Position numbers and translations under genes: made by a program. The notes beneath the pieces are model-generated. The model searched no databases. It was not told where the DNA came from and saw nothing but the letters and a program-made list of their open reading frames with translations. Shown piece after piece: positions 36,616 to 48,429 of a stretch of DNA of 64,000 bases (position 1 is its first letter; each line of letters begins with the position of its first letter). Origin of the DNA: Mauremys mutica (lineage: Eukaryota > Chordata > Testudines > Geoemydidae); contig NC_059075.1 of assembly GCF_020497125.1 (NCBI RefSeq), positions 65,243,321-65,307,320 on the forward strand. Reading direction: 5' to 3'.

Positions 36616-37315
36616 GTATTTCCTGTGGGAGTTGGATCACAAGGCACATGCAGGTTGAATGGCTGGACTGTATTATGTCTTGCTAACACTGCAACTTGTT
36701 TCCCTTTCCCCCACCCCCACCCCCACCTCGGAGTTCTCTCGTGGGTGTCCTGAAATGCCTTTATGCTGAACTGAAAAAATGCCAGTTGGTGTTGCATAGG
36801 GTGCTGCTGTCATTATTCGGCTGTCTAATGGAGAGCACAGGAAGAAAGTCTCCGTTGTGCTGTAGCATGCTAAACTGCCACACTGTCAGCTGAATTAATC
36901 TCTTAAAGTATGGACTTACTCTGACAGTGACTGTAATAATGGCTCCTTCTTACTCAACAGAACTGGTCCTTGTGTGTTCAGCATTTTACATGCTGACTCG
37001 AGAGACAACATTCCTTGTTTCAGATAATTGTTCACATCAGCTCATTCCTTCTCATTTGCCCTCTCCTCTGTCCAGCCATGCAACTAATCACCCCATTTAT
37101 TATCTTCTCCTGCTCTGGTCTTTGCACCTCATTTGGTGCAGTTCCCCATGTCTGGGATTCTCTTCCTAGCCCGTTCACTATGCCTCAAAACCCCAGAACA
37201 AATTTCAAGATTTGATTGTAAAAGGAACGTGTAACCCTATAATAACCTACCAAAGTAACCTCTGGGTTTTATTGCTGGAACTCTTGTCCTTCCCCCTGCC
37301 TGACAATGTCTGCTA

Positions 37316-37635
37316 CAGTAGAACCTCAGAGTTCTGAACACCAGAGTTACAAACTGACCGGTCAACAACACAACTCCTTTGGAACCAGAAGTATGCAATC
37401 AGGAAGCAGCAGAGATTAAAAAAAAATAAATAAAAAAATAGCAAATACAGTACAGTGCTGTGTTAAACGTAAACTAATAAAAAAAGGGAAAGCAGCATTT
37501 TTCTTCTGCATAGTAAAGTTTCAAAGCTGTATTAAGTGAATGTTCAGTTGTAAACTTTTGAAAGTACCACCATAATGTTTTGTTTAGAATTACAGTCTCC
37601 ATTGCTGAGGTGTTTGTAACTCTGAGGTTCTACTG
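37316..37635. mobile_element. Tigger-like (Tc1/mariner) MITE
   Basis: Perfect 18-bp terminal inverted repeats CAGTAGAACCTCAGAGTT and AACTCTGAGGTTCTACTG, extended imperfectly to 27 bp, with TA duplications on both sides. No transposase. Confidence 0.9.
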
Positions 37636-37829
37636 TATCTGTTTTCCTTATGTCTTACAGTTACCTATGGTAAATAGTACAACACCTACTGATTTCATAG
37701 GGAGCAGGATAGACCTCAGACTGTACACTTAAGTACAAGCACAATGACCTTTACTTCCTGGAGGTCTTCGTGCCTTGAACATTGTTGATAAGAACACTCT
37801 GGCTTGGCCTGACTGGATTGCATACGCCG

Positions 37830-38150
37830 AATTAATATGACAAGAATATTTTTGAAACAAAAGTTTCTTTTTTGGTTTGAAAAAACTTTATTTTGAAACT
37901 TTAGTTAAATTAGTTTAGTTTAGTTAGTTTAGTTAAAGAAGGTTTTTGTTCCTGTTTTTTAATTGTTGAAATAAAAACAGAACGTTTTGAAATTATTGAA
38001 ACAAAACATTTTTTTCCAGATTATCCATTTGTAAAGAAGTTTGAGATTTTGACTTGTTGTCCCAATTTGGGATGGGAAAACGTCTTGAAATCTCTAAAAT
38101 TCTCATGGGACAGGAAACTATTTCCTGCCTAGCTCCAGTTGAAATAACTA
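37830..38150. repeat. A/T-rich dispersed repeat
   Basis: Rich in tttgaaac and aaaactt words and ending gacaggaaactatttcctgc. A related piece is at 35900-35970 (gtttgggataggaaaatttg). Family unknown. Confidence 0.4.
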
Positions 38151-39053
38151 TTTACTTTTGAAAATCTTGGCATTAATAAATACTACTATTAATAATGACA
38201 GTTCAGCTCTACTTGAGGAACATGTATGCTCGCTGTTAATAAATTAATGAGTTCTACTGATTTTATCCTTCAGAATTAATACAATTCTTGCAAAACTATA
38301 AAAAAAAAGATAAATTTGTTTGTCTACAAATTATCTGTCTGGAGATTTTTACTGCCTCATGGTATCAACATCTTTATGGTAAAATCTATGCAAATGGCCT
38401 TTACTATAAAGCACAAAATTCAGCTGCTAATTGCCAATGGGAAGAATGGATTCAAAAAGCCTAGAGCGTAAATATGGATGTGATCATTTTCAATACAGCA
38501 AAATTACATTTATGCAAGGTCCTATGAAACATTTGAACATTTTCTTTTTAATTAGTTACATTGCCATTTAACTGGTTAGTTTTGATGACCCAACATTGCC
38601 TAATTCAGTATAAATATGTTGAAGGCAGGAGCTGCTTCTGTGAAGCACAGCACTTTGCAAGGTAATGTCTTTTAAATTTTTTTAAACATGGCAAATTCCC
38701 AATATTTCTCAATTATTTAATTATTTTTCTATAAAGGACCAGCCTTCACCTGGTACTGCAGAAAATATAATCATCATTGTTCCGTTGCTTTAGATTAAAG
38801 TACAGTTCTGCTCTGCAAAACAACTCTACATAGCATTATGGGGATCCCTATTTGTATCAAAACTTCCATTGCAAATGTTCTCAGTTTACAAGTAACTAAG
38901 CTGCTGTTCTCTAACTGCCAGCCCTGCAGACTCACACTGGGATGATCAATTCAAGAAGGTTCTTTTCTGGCTCATGCTTCATCACCAGCAATAAAGATTC
39001 CACAGGAGAAACTGTTCCATCATTTGCATCTGTGTGACGCTAATGCCTTAAAA

Positions 39054-39453
39054 CAGTACCTCTCAACCTTTCCAAACTCTTGTACCCCTTTCAGGAGTCT
39101 GGTTTGTCTTGAGTACCCCCAAGTTTCACCTCACTTAAGCTACTTGCTTACAAAATCAGACATAAAAATACAAAATGGTCACAGCACACTATTATTGAAA
39201 AATTGCTTACGGTCTCATTTTTACCATATAATAATAAAATAAATTGACCGGAGTATAAATATTTTATTTACATTTCAGTGTACAGTATATAACAAGTCAT
39301 TGTTGGTAATGAAATTGTAGTTTGTACTGGCTCCACTAGTGCTTTTAATGTAGCCTGTTGTAAAACTAGGCAAATATTTAGATGAGCTGACGCATCCCTG
39401 GGAAGACCTCTGCGTAACCCAGCGGTACATGGATCCCTGGTTGAGAACCACTG
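39054..39453. mobile_element. hAT-like MITE, 400 bp
   Basis: Ends CAGTACCTCTCAACC and GGTTGAGAACCACTG are inverted. Flanks ccttaaaa and tcttaaaa give an 8-bp duplication with one mismatch. Confidence 0.88.
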
Positions 39454-39818
39454 TCTTAAAATAATGCTTGGTTTGCACAGGTACAACCCTAGTGTCTTCA
39501 TTGAGGTTGAAAAGCTGTAAGTGTGGCCAGAATCTGGCCCTACAATTGAAATTGCATTGGCAATTTTATAGGTGATGCATGATTCAGAAGAGTATCCAGC
39601 TCATTCTCCCAGAGCTGCTCTGGCTAACAGGAGTAAAGAGCAGTAAAAAACAAATTATTTTTCATACAAAATGAACGAGGAAATTTTGTAACTGAAATGG
39701 AACTGTTTTCATCCTTTGTACAGAGCCTTGCACCATAACTTTATGGAAAAATGTCAAATTTGATCATCTGAGATGACAAACAGAAATACTAAATCAACAA
39801 GAGCGTATTATAATAATG

Positions 39819-40017
39819 ACAGATTTCAGAGTAGCAGCCGTGTTAGTCTGTATCCGCAAAAAGAACAGGAGTACTTGTGGCACCTTAAAGACTAACAAAT
39901 TTATTTTAGCATGAGCTTTCGTGAGCTACAGCATCCGAAGAAGTGAGCTGTAGCTCACGAAAGCTCATGCTAAAATAAATTTGTTAGTCTTTAAGGTGCC
40001 ACAAGTACTCCTGTTCT
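39819..40017. mobile_element. Inverted dimer of an unclassified retroelement-like repeat
   Basis: A forward copy (acagatttcagagtagcagc ... gagctacag) is followed by a reverse copy of its last 70 or so bases, giving two near-perfect arms around a short spacer (catccgaagaagt). A perfect 13-bp duplication tattataataatg flanks it (39806-39818 and 40018-40030). Variable-length duplications and inversion suggest target-primed insertion, as by a Penelope-like or LINE machinery; the family is not certain. Ends 30 bp from the RGS6 exon at 40048. Confidence 0.85.
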
Positions 40018-40047
40018 TATTATAATAATGTAAATCAAGAAACTCAC

Positions 40048-40109
40048 CTTTCAGCTACTTTGGACATTTTTAAACAGTGTCTGTCTATCTGCACATTCAG
40101 AAAGGTTAT
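40048..40109 (-). CDS. RGS6: RGS6 exon, first half of the GGL domain
   Basis: A 62-bp exon encoding ITFLNVQIDRHCLKMSKVAE and two bases of a Ser codon. It is the N-terminal helix of the G-gamma-like domain, which mimics Ggamma and binds Gbeta5. The acceptor is ttcctcag and the donor GTGAGT. On the intron side of the donor, a 199-bp inverted repetitive element ends at 40017 and the nearer copy of its target duplication ends at 40030. Confidence 0.95.
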
Positions 40110-41684
40110 CTGAGGAAAGAGATGACGATTAAAAGAGATTAACAACCCAGCAGATCTAGAGCCAGGGGTGCTGGAGAGGCCAGGGGGGCAATTCTTCCCC
40201 CCCACTTTTTAACATGAGCATAGTCGGGTAGGTGCGGAGAGGTGGTGGCAGGGGCTGCGCTTCACAGTGGGGGAGCTCATAAGGTGATCAGCTCCCTGCC
40301 CAAAGGGCAGTCCCTGCTAGCAATGCTAACCTCTTCCCAGTAGGGGGGGTGAGGTGGGCCTTAGCCCTGCCTTGCCACAGGGCCCAGCCCCTTGCTCCTC
40401 CTGTTTCCCCCACAAGTTGGAGCCGGGCTGTGGTAAGAGCCCTCCAGAGAGCCCAGGACACTGTTGGGAGCCCCAGACCCACCACCTGCCCAGGGTGGCT
40501 GTTCTCAGGCATCCTGGCCGGGGCAGGGCCTTGAGGGAAGAGAGGGAGCAGCGGGGGTACGGCCACAGTTGTGGCACCAGTGCCCCTTCCACTTCTACAC
40601 AGGTTCCGGCGCTCCTTTCTAGAGCATCCACTGATTGTGCCACAATGCAGTCTTGGCTTTGCATTTCAAGTGACACATCAGTTTGCAAGGAATAACCATG
40701 TGTTCTCTCCCGGGTGTCAGAGAACACAACAGTGAGACAGGTTTACTTGTGCTGGAACAGGGACATGTAAGTTGCCCCTCCCTGCCTGCATTCGCTGGGT
40801 TGGCTGTGCGCTGCAGGGATTCTGATCATAACTGCATTACCCCCTTAATATTCAGCCCTTGCTACACATTGGTGGTACAGTGCCTGCCTTTCCCTGGGGG
40901 GTTCTACTACAGAAAATAGCGTTTATTCCTACTGGAAGTTCCCTGGAAGCCCTGCCTGTGGAAGCAGCACTGAATGAGCAGAACCTTCAGCTGCTTTGGA
41001 TAATCCTCCTCCCTTATCAATACCGCCCACTTTTTGAGTATCCCTGGTGACCTGAAGGAGAGGCAAAACTATGGCTAGAGACAGTACAACACACACAAAA
41101 TTCTTTATAAATTTGGTTTAGTTTTTGGCTGCGGGTTGCTTGCAAACCCATCCTGATTTTTGTTGAATGCATTCATTCTTTGCAAGTATTTGCCAAATAT
41201 TCTGGAACATAATTTTCAGACCGTGGGTTGTTCACAAACTGTTTGTGTTGCCTATTTGCTATTCGTGGCATGTTGTTGGTCACCAAAGTCACATGGCATT
41301 GCATGTGCTCCCTGACTGGATGACTGAAACATTTTTGAAAGGTATAATTACTTAAAATAAACCTGCACAGAAAAATTTGTAACATTTTATGGGAAATGCT
41401 GTCTGTGGGCATGTAAGGTGAGTGGAATTTTGGGCTGTTAATTTGAAAAAAGAATATGGCATGTAGCATTCATCTCAATGTATCTGCATGTCCCCTTTCA
41501 TACTTAGCTTTTAATACATTCTACTTTGTTCAAAGCATGCCAACATCACCTTACATTTCCGTTGTTTTGCACCAGGAAACAAGCATTTTTCTGGCTTTAT
41601 TGATATTTCAATACAAATATAAACATCTTTTTGAAAATAATGTACTCAGTTCTTGGAGGAGTTGTTCTAAGATGGTCTACTTAC
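40110..41684. other. RGS6 intron, 1.6 kb
   Basis: Contains a hAT-like MITE with a perfect 8-bp duplication (40163-40617). The stretch 41100-41370 has the look of a dispersed A/T-rich repeat that I cannot classify. Confidence 0.7.
40163..40617. mobile_element. hAT-like MITE, 455 bp
   Basis: Starts CAGGGGTGCTGGA and ends TCCGGCGCTCCTT (inverted, imperfect). Both flanks are tctagagc, a perfect 8-bp duplication. The interior is G/C-rich. Confidence 0.85.
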
Positions 41685-41783
41685 TTTTTTTCGGAAGTCC
41701 TCTTTTGTAGTTTTTCGTATGGGTTGGGACGGCATATGTACAGGGCTTTGGGATTGAGCATCTTCTGTAACCCCATATACTGA
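41685..41783 (-). CDS. RGS6: RGS6 exon, Ser/Gln-rich linker into GGL
   Basis: A 99-bp exon of 33 whole codons (phase 0-0): [16 protein letters not shown], then [17 protein letters not shown]. This is the flexible linker before the GGL domain and is the least conserved part of the visible protein. It ends in a run of seven A just before the GTAAGT donor. The acceptor is tgtttcag. Confidence 0.92.
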
Positions 41784-42093
41784 CTGAAACAAATAACACG
41801 AAAAATTACAGAGCTTTATTGTTGCACATGTAAAGAAAATCTGTGCATGAAAACAGTCAAGTAAGGAGCCAGCAACTGTCTACTGTTGCCTTTTCAAAGA
41901 TCAATAACTCATAAATCTGGAACAAAGTTAATACATGAGGTTGTATATACAAATACCTGAGTGGTGAATAGCTGTAGCTGTGTTAATTGAAAATTGTGAT
42001 TTCTCTCTGACGAGCCCAACTGAGAACAAATACAAATCTCGGCCTGATAATCAGAGGTACATGAGAGGGTTTGTCTTCTGATTCCCTACCTTA

Positions 42094-42359
42094 GGGTATG
42101 ACTACAATTGCAGCCGTACAGTGCTGCTGTGGGAGCGCTCCCGCAGCAGCGCTTTGAAGTGCTAGTGTGGTCGCGGCGCCAGCGCTGGGAGAGAGCTCTC
42201 CCAGCGCTGCCGGTACTCCACCTCCCCGTGGGGATTAGCTGGGGCAGTGTTTACACTGGTGCTTTGCAGCGCTGTAACTTGCTGCGCTCAGGGGTGTGTT
42301 TTTTCACACCCCTGAGCGAGAAAGTTGCAGCGCTGTAAAGCGCCAGAGTAGCCAAGGCC
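42094..42359. mobile_element. Harbinger-like MITE with TTA duplication
   Basis: Flanked by TTA on both sides; ends GGGTATGACTACA and TAGCCAAGGCC are imperfect inverted repeats. Interior is a series of hairpins (gagagctctc, caggggtgtg with cacacccctg). Confidence 0.85.
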
Positions 42360-43194
42360 TTAGTATGTTAGTGGCAAAAGTGAAACTTCTACATTTTATG
42401 AAGCTCATATTTTTGATGAAGGCTTCATCTCTGTGAATTTGCATCTTTTGACACTTACTTCAAAATTTCTCAATATCTGCTTGCTTATTATAAATTACCT
42501 AATTTTCAGTCAAGCACTCTTATCTAGATATAAAATAACTGTTTTTTGCTCTACTCTACAAGTCTATTGCATTTCCACAATGAATAGAGACATTTATATT
42601 TGAGAAGTGATACTTCGGTTGTTATGCATTTTTCAGGGTACACAGGCTTCAGGGAGACTGCCTTGTGCATGAAGTTATGTATGTGTGTTTATGTTTGTAG
42701 GGATCAGTAAATGAGATGGGGGGCAGGAAAAGATAGGGGTGGAAATCCAATTCTAACTGAATTGTCTCCTAAACATGATACTAAACAACTTTAAGAGAAC
42801 TTAGGGAAATAACTTTTAATCCTGAGGCTGTGATACACTGAAAAAAGGGTTAATTTGGCATCAATTTAAGTTTTCCAAAAACCTTAAAAAACAATAGCAA
42901 CAACAAAACAGAAAAACACCATCAAATCACTGGTAGTGCATTTATTTGTCAGGTACTGAAGGCAATAGCAGGCATCTTTTTGTTCAATTTTTTTTATTTG
43001 ACATTTGTATGAAACATTGAAAGGTTATGTCGTCATTTAATAGCCAGCATATTGATGTGTTTGGGACCATCATGCTGATATGCAACAGTTCATTTATGTT
43101 TGCCTATATTTGTTAAAATGGGAGCTCTGTAGTCACAAAATTAAAATGATGACTACCCCAGGCAAAAGAAAAAATAATCAGGTCTTAATTTGAA

Positions 43195-43370
43195 AAAGAG
43201 TGCTGTCTAGTGGCTACAGAACTCCCTAGGGCTGTTCTCAACTCTGCCAAGACTTGGTCTGGTACCTGTGCATTTGTAAAATGAACATAATAAACTTACT
43301 TACAAATGTGGAGGCTTAATTAATATTTGTAAATTACTTTGAAATTCTCATTTGAAAGATGCAATATACT
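43195..43370 (+). mobile_element. MIR-type SINE
   Basis: Contains gtctagtggctacagaactc, a ctcaactctgcca block and a late gtaaattactttgaaat end. The middle is shortened. Confidence 0.6.
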
Positions 43371-43424
43371 GTTGGTGTAAAACATAGTTGTTACTGTTCT
43401 GAAAAAAAAACAACCAACCCTGAC

Positions 43425-43499
43425 CTTTTTGACCTTCTGTGGGTTTTTCATACGTCGACACTTTCTGATGTCCATTTCTGTTGTGTTCACGCAGCCTGG
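43425..43499 (-). CDS. RGS6: RGS6 exon, linker before the GGL domain
   Basis: A 75-bp exon with 25 whole codons (phase 0-0), reading [18 protein letters not shown] and then NPQKVKK. The acceptor is tttcttag. The donor GTCAGG departs from the usual GTRAGT, so it may be a weaker site. Being symmetric, the exon could be skipped without breaking frame. Confidence 0.94.
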
Positions 43500-44111
43500 C
43501 TAAGAAAGGGACATTCATAATATTACCATTGATGTTAACAATGTACATACCACCTCCTCCCACTGGAAAGCAATAATAAAAAACAGAGTTTTTATCCTTT
43601 GCTTGCAGCATAAATATTGTTACAAAAATACATAATAGGATCTTTTTCAAGATGCTTTCTTTAAGGTGTGTACTATAAATCATATTTGTTAATCAGTAAC
43701 TGCACATGTTAATTAAGTTGAATCTCAGCATCCAATTCATTTGCTCATAACTTCAGCATACAATTTCAGCACACAAATTCCTTTCAGGCTGAAATTACTT
43801 GGTCTCAGCTTGAAGTTGAGTTTTTCTAGAAAACTTGAACAAAACTGGTTTAACTGCTTTTGAATTCTACTTATGAAAAGAAAAAAAGAACCTTTACCCT
43901 TATACTTTATGTTCAAATAAAAAATGATGTGCATGCACAAATCTAAAACTTTTGAAACAATTTTGTTCAAACTTGGCTTGTTCTGAAGATCTCCTAATAG
44001 ACAATTGAAATGTGAAGAAAATCTGTTCAGCAGTTTTAAAGCTAACCTCTCCATGCAGTGTATCCAACATCACTAGCTTTGCTAAGGAGCGTAATTTAAA
44101 AAGAGACTTAC
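43500..44111. other. RGS6 intron, 0.6 kb
   Basis: The shortest visible intron. A/T-rich, no recognisable repeat, RNA gene or further exon. Confidence 0.8.
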
Positions 44112-44193
44112 CACTGGCCTGTGCACATCCCAAAATGCTCTTTCTTGGCTGTCCAAAATTTTCCTTTCAGTTTTATCCTTTTTTCTGTCAATT
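44112..44193 (-). CDS. RGS6: RGS6 exon, DHEX C-terminal linker
   Basis: An 82-bp exon with acceptor tttcccag and donor GTAAGT. It supplies the last base of the split Lys codon, then [10 protein letters not shown] and [17 protein letters not shown]. The basic linker followed by the conserved AFWDVHRP block is characteristic of R7 proteins, and [10 protein letters not shown] is the RGS6 form. It ends in phase 0. Confidence 0.96.
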
Positions 44194-44479
44194 CTGGGAA
44201 AATAAAGAAATGAAACAATCCACGACTTCACTTTTCTGACTTGCTCCCAGTTTCCCCCTGGATTTTTGGACCCGATTGACAGCAATTCTAGTACTCCTGT
44301 TCTAGTCACACATTTTTCCATACAGAAATGTCAGATTGCAGATGCCAAGTGATTTGTGTGGTCATTCCACCAGCCTGATGAAAGGGATCTTTTGCTTTTA
44401 CTGAGAGAACTTTTTTGTTAACATCTGCTCTGCACCTGGCAACGAATAGCTTTCCTGACACCAGATTTCCCAGTCCCAG

Positions 44480-44600
44480 TCAAGCGGAGCACTTAAGTTG
44501 GTGCTTAACTTTTTAAACATGTGAGGAGTCCCCCTGAAGTCTGTTTACTTAAAAGTTACGCATAAACTTAATGGCTGTCCTGTATCAGGGTCCAACAAGT
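44480..44600. repeat. Fold-back element with aagcacttaa-type wording
   Basis: Contains gagcacttaagttggtgctt and a ccctgaagtctgttta centre followed by a diverged second arm. Related wording occurs at 49740-49870 and 28945-29000. Confidence 0.5.
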
Positions 44601-45295
44601 CAGATAAACACATGATTTCACAAAATTGTTCCACATGGGACATACTAACAGAATTATTGCAAATTTCTCATGGTCAGATCCCCCACACCATAAATACCAG
44701 TAGCACCATCAAAACTGGCCCTTTTAAGGAATTTCAGAAGACAAGTCAGAGACTGAATGGGACAAGGAGAATGAACAATCCCCCTTAAGCATAATGTGGT
44801 CCCTTCAGAACATGTTTGAAGCATATTGATGGAAGAGTGTGGTGGAAGCCTACACTGGCACTACATATGCTCTACCTGTTTTGTTCCTTTACAGAGGATG
44901 TCTGTTTCTAAAGCTCTCAATTCAGCATCTTTACTGACACTATTTTTAAATGATAATTTAAAGTAGTAGTTGGAAGAAAACCCATCATTGTGGGGGTTAT
45001 TAGTTATTTGTCTTTATCACCATCACCCCTGGTTGGAGAGGTTGTGACCAGTTGTTGATCCACAGCCAGACATATACATGGAATTATAACATCAGCTCTT
45101 GGAACATAGCATCATAAGGCTGAGACAATGACCCAGATCCTTGGCTGCAGATGAGGAGCACATAGTGCAACCTGGGAGGGCGGCATGCAAAGGCTTTGTG
45201 CTCCCCCAGTTCTGGGTCACCTAGCATAAAGTCAGAGCAGCCTTCAGGTGGCTGTCAATGGGCCGAGGGCATGGCAGCGGAGGATAAGAGACTCA

Positions 45296-45559
45296 GGGCT
45301 TGTCTTCACTACTGGGGAGATCGACGCTGCTGCAATTGATGCAGTGGGTGTCAGTTTAGCAGGTCTAGTGAAGACCCACTAAATCGACAGCAGAGAACTC
45401 TCCAGTTGACTCCGGTACGCCAGCTCCCCGAGAAGAGTAAGGTAAGTCGATGGGAAAGTGTCTCCCGTCAATGCAGCGCAGTAAAGACACCAGGGTAAGT
45501 CGACCTAAGCTGGAGTGGCGTAACTTAGGTCAACTTACCCCCGTAGTGAAGACAAGCCC
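45296..45559. mobile_element. Harbinger-like MITE with perfect 17-bp ends
   Basis: GGGCTTGTCTTCACTAC and GTAGTGAAGACAAGCCC are exact inverted repeats, flanked by TCA on both sides. The interior has repeated gtcgac/gtcgat words. 264 bp, no coding capacity. Confidence 0.92.
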
Positions 45560-47199
45560 TCAGATTCAGCCCACTTTCTTCCAGCCTAGCCCCTTATGCC
45601 AGACAAAGGTGTACGGGATTGAATAGGAGATGTTATGCCAGCTTTACAACACTCGAAGATTCCCATGCTCATAGTGGGTAATCCTCCTGTGGCTGGTTAC
45701 ACTGACTTTAGGGCTGCTTTGTTCTAGTAGTAAAACATAAAATGGTTGCAACACAATCCAGGATCTGGGCTTTTTTATATATACAATCTCCAAGAATGTG
45801 CAATTGATTACAATTTTTTTAAAATTAGAAATATTGAATTATGAAAATACAATATAATTAATTGCATTAAGGCCATGATTTTCAAGCATTGCAACTAAAT
45901 CCACTAAGCAGGTGGCCTGATTTTCAAAACACAAAGTGACCACAGCTCTCACTGAAGTCCACATTGAATATTACTGCTCATTCAATGTTGCCCAGGGCTT
46001 TGGCATGTCCAGCCTACAGGTAAATACACCAATGGAATTCTATATGCGAGATGGGGGAGGGGAGTACAAAACTTGATATGACAAGGACTGTTTCCAGATG
46101 CTTGTAGTTTTTCAATTTAAATCTTACTCTGCAGTGCTGGAAACCTAAGCCCAAACAGCACTGGAGTAGTGTCTGAAAACCAAGAAATGAAGCCAATTAG
46201 CAACAAGAAGTGAGAGCAACCAGTTGATTTTTATTGCTCCAAGTGAATGAAATGGAGAAAAAGTAAACAAACATCATTGATAGTGAAAAGAAAACAAGAC
46301 TTAAAATCCTTCCAGTTGTAATGATCTATGCTACTAGTGACAGAAGTACATAATCAAACAAAATTATGATTTTTATCTTGGCAGTGAACCTTTAAGCATC
46401 TCAAAGACTAATTATTATTGTAACTTCCAATTTTCTCATCTCATCAGAATACCAGCACTCTGAACTGAAATAATCCCTTAATTACCATGTTATTTTAAGG
46501 ATAATTACCATGTTCTTAAATGGTCCATAATTACAATGTAATTACAGTGTTAATCAACGAAGTACTACAAATATAGATACACACACTTGCATATATACAC
46601 ATACATAATAAGAAATAGCAATCTCTTTTTATTTTGTAACATTTGTTTTGCTGTTTGATTCTGAAAGTGCAAATTCCCTCTGCTTTTTCGGTGTTTCCCA
46701 AGAATACAAAATATGCATATTCTGTATAACTAATATGTCACCTTCACCTTCCTTGTAGTTTTCACATGCGACAACTCCTTCTGCAACACGGACATGCAGA
46801 CTTCTAAGCACCCCACTTTCACAAACCCAGAACCATGCACATATTGTGAAAGTAACAATGTCATGTTGCATATACTACTAAGAGACTGCACATTGTGATC
46901 ATCAGTAAATAGAAGGTAAACTGAAGATTCCCAGTTCTGGGTGGAATGACAGGAGAAGGAGGGTAAAAAAAAAGTACTTGTAAAATATGAGTAAGCCTTA
47001 TGGAAGTATTACATAATAGTCCACAATGATTTGGTAGCACAAGGAGGTCACTTAGTATGGATACAATAGAACTGAGTTTTCTGGGATTTGATTTATTCAG
47101 CGGGAAAAATAATTGGGGATATTTATAAAACAAATGTACTGTGTGAAGCCCAATTGCATAGCTACTGCAGAAATGGCAGCACTTTTTATCTTCAAAGTA

Positions 47200-47986
47200 C
47201 ACCTCTACCCCGATATAACGCGATCCTTGGAAGACAAAAAATCTCACCACGTTATAGGTGAGATCGTGTTATATCAAACTTGCTTTGCCCCCCCCATTTC
47301 TTGTTCCCTGGCCGCCCCCTTCAGAGACCCTCATCCCTAATCACCCCCAGGATCCCACCCCCTACCCAACCTCCCTGTCCCCTGACTGTTCCGACCCCTA
47401 TCCACACACCCCGCCCCCTCACAGGCACTCACTGGCAGCGGCAGGAAGCAGAGCAGCCCGGCCCCAGTCCGTTCCACCCTGCCAGCTCCCAGCCATGGTG
47501 TTCCGCTTCCCGCTGCAGGTGAGTGCGGGGAGGCTGGGGAAAGGACGCCCCCCGTACTCACCTGTGGCGGGAAGCAGAGCGCTGCGGCTGGGAGCTGGCG
47601 GAGTGGAGCGGGCTGGGGCCGGGAGGCTCTGCTTCCGCTGCTGCTGGTGAGTGCGGGGGGGATGCCTTCCCTCAAGCCCCCTCCCCCGAGCGACACGGCT
47701 GGGGCCGGGGTGAGGGAAGCAGAGCAGGCTGCTCCCAACCCCCCGCTAATCCCCGGGCCACTCTGGGACTGAGGGGCCCCCAAAAGTGCCTTCCCACAGC
47801 TCCTGCCCCCCAGATTCTGGGGGGGAGCTCCTGACTGCCCCCGAGACCCTCTGCCCCTTATCAAACCCCTCAGCCCTGGCCTGGCCCGACACCCTTAACA
47901 CGCTGCTCAGAGCAGCATGTCAGAGCTTTACCATGTTGTATGTGAACCCGCCTTATATTGGGTCATGTTATATCGGGGTAGAGGTG
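47200..47986. mobile_element. Tigger-like GC-rich element
   Basis: Ends CACCTCTACCCCGATATAAC and TTATATCGGGGTAGAGGTG with TA on both sides. The 787-bp interior is unusually C/G-rich with repeated ctgcttcc/ggaagcag words, which create long meaningless open frames. Confidence 0.88.
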
Positions 47987-47988
47987 TA

Positions 47989-48140
47989 CTTTACAAACAT
48001 TAACTCATACACCTGCCTGGTAGGTATTATTCTTCCCACTTATACCGAGTGGGAAATTGAGGCACAAATGGCAAGAGACTTGAACAAGAGCAAGAAGCTC
48101 AGGAGTTCCTGGCTTCCAGACCTGCGCACAGATGATTAGA
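47989..48140 (-). mobile_element. MIR-type SINE fragment
   Basis: Minus-strand wording: gtgggaaattgaggcaca and a ctcaggagttcctggctt block. The Tigger-like element inserted at its 3' side (agcactttttatc at 47179). Confidence 0.55.
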
Positions 48141-48352
48141 CCCATCTTTATCCTGGCATTTTTTCCTCACGGTATGTGATCTTGTGAATTAGCCCTATGC
48201 TGTTTCCAGTGTGACAGGGACTAGAATTTGCCAAAACTAAACTCGGGATTTATTGGTAAAGGCTCTAACTGGGAAACATTGTCTTAATCCAATCCCCTTC
48301 CCCAGCAAAACTCTAAGGACTCCTCCAGTTCACTGAACTGGGAATAACTTAC

Positions 48353-48429
48353 TTCACTTGGGCCTCTGCTTGCATAAAGATGAATTCCCACTTCCTTGCA
48401 AAAGCTCTCTGCAGTCTTGCTAGGTTTTC
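48353..48429 (-). CDS. RGS6: RGS6 exon, DHEX domain helices
   Basis: A 77-bp exon beginning Glu-Asn-Leu-Ala and including [20 protein letters not shown], then Val and two bases of a Lys codon. Asn in ENLARLQ fits RGS6, where RGS7 has Ser as I recall it. The acceptor is cttatcag and the donor GTAAGT. The split Lys codon is completed by the next exon at 44193. Confidence 0.95.

Larger units (their letters stand above)
28584..40047. other. RGS6 intron, 11.5 kb, repeat-rich
   Basis: The largest complete intron. It holds an L3/L2-type LINE tail, an unclassified A/T-rich repeat (about 29270-29650), a MITE (30649-30907), an old CR1 split by an LTR (31037-33640), a MITE (33643-33871), a CR1 fragment (34497-35410), an LTR-like segment (35412-35897), a MIR, a partial MITE, a Tigger-like MITE, a hAT-like MITE and an inverted dimer element. 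No further exon is visible or expected from the phase match. Confidence 0.8.
41784..43424. other. RGS6 intron, 1.6 kb
   Basis: Contains a Harbinger-like MITE (42094-42359) and a MIR-type SINE (43195-43370). The rest is unassigned. Confidence 0.8.
44194..48352. other. RGS6 intron, 4.2 kb
   Basis: Contains a fold-back repeat (44480-44600), a Harbinger-like MITE (45296-45559) and a GC-rich Tigger-like element (47200-47986) inserted in a MIR relic. Nothing recognisable in 45600-47150. Confidence 0.75.

Noticed and set aside
47258..47864. Open frames of 100-175 codons on both strands
   Set aside because: They sit in the GC-rich Tigger-like element, overlap each other and show no domain.
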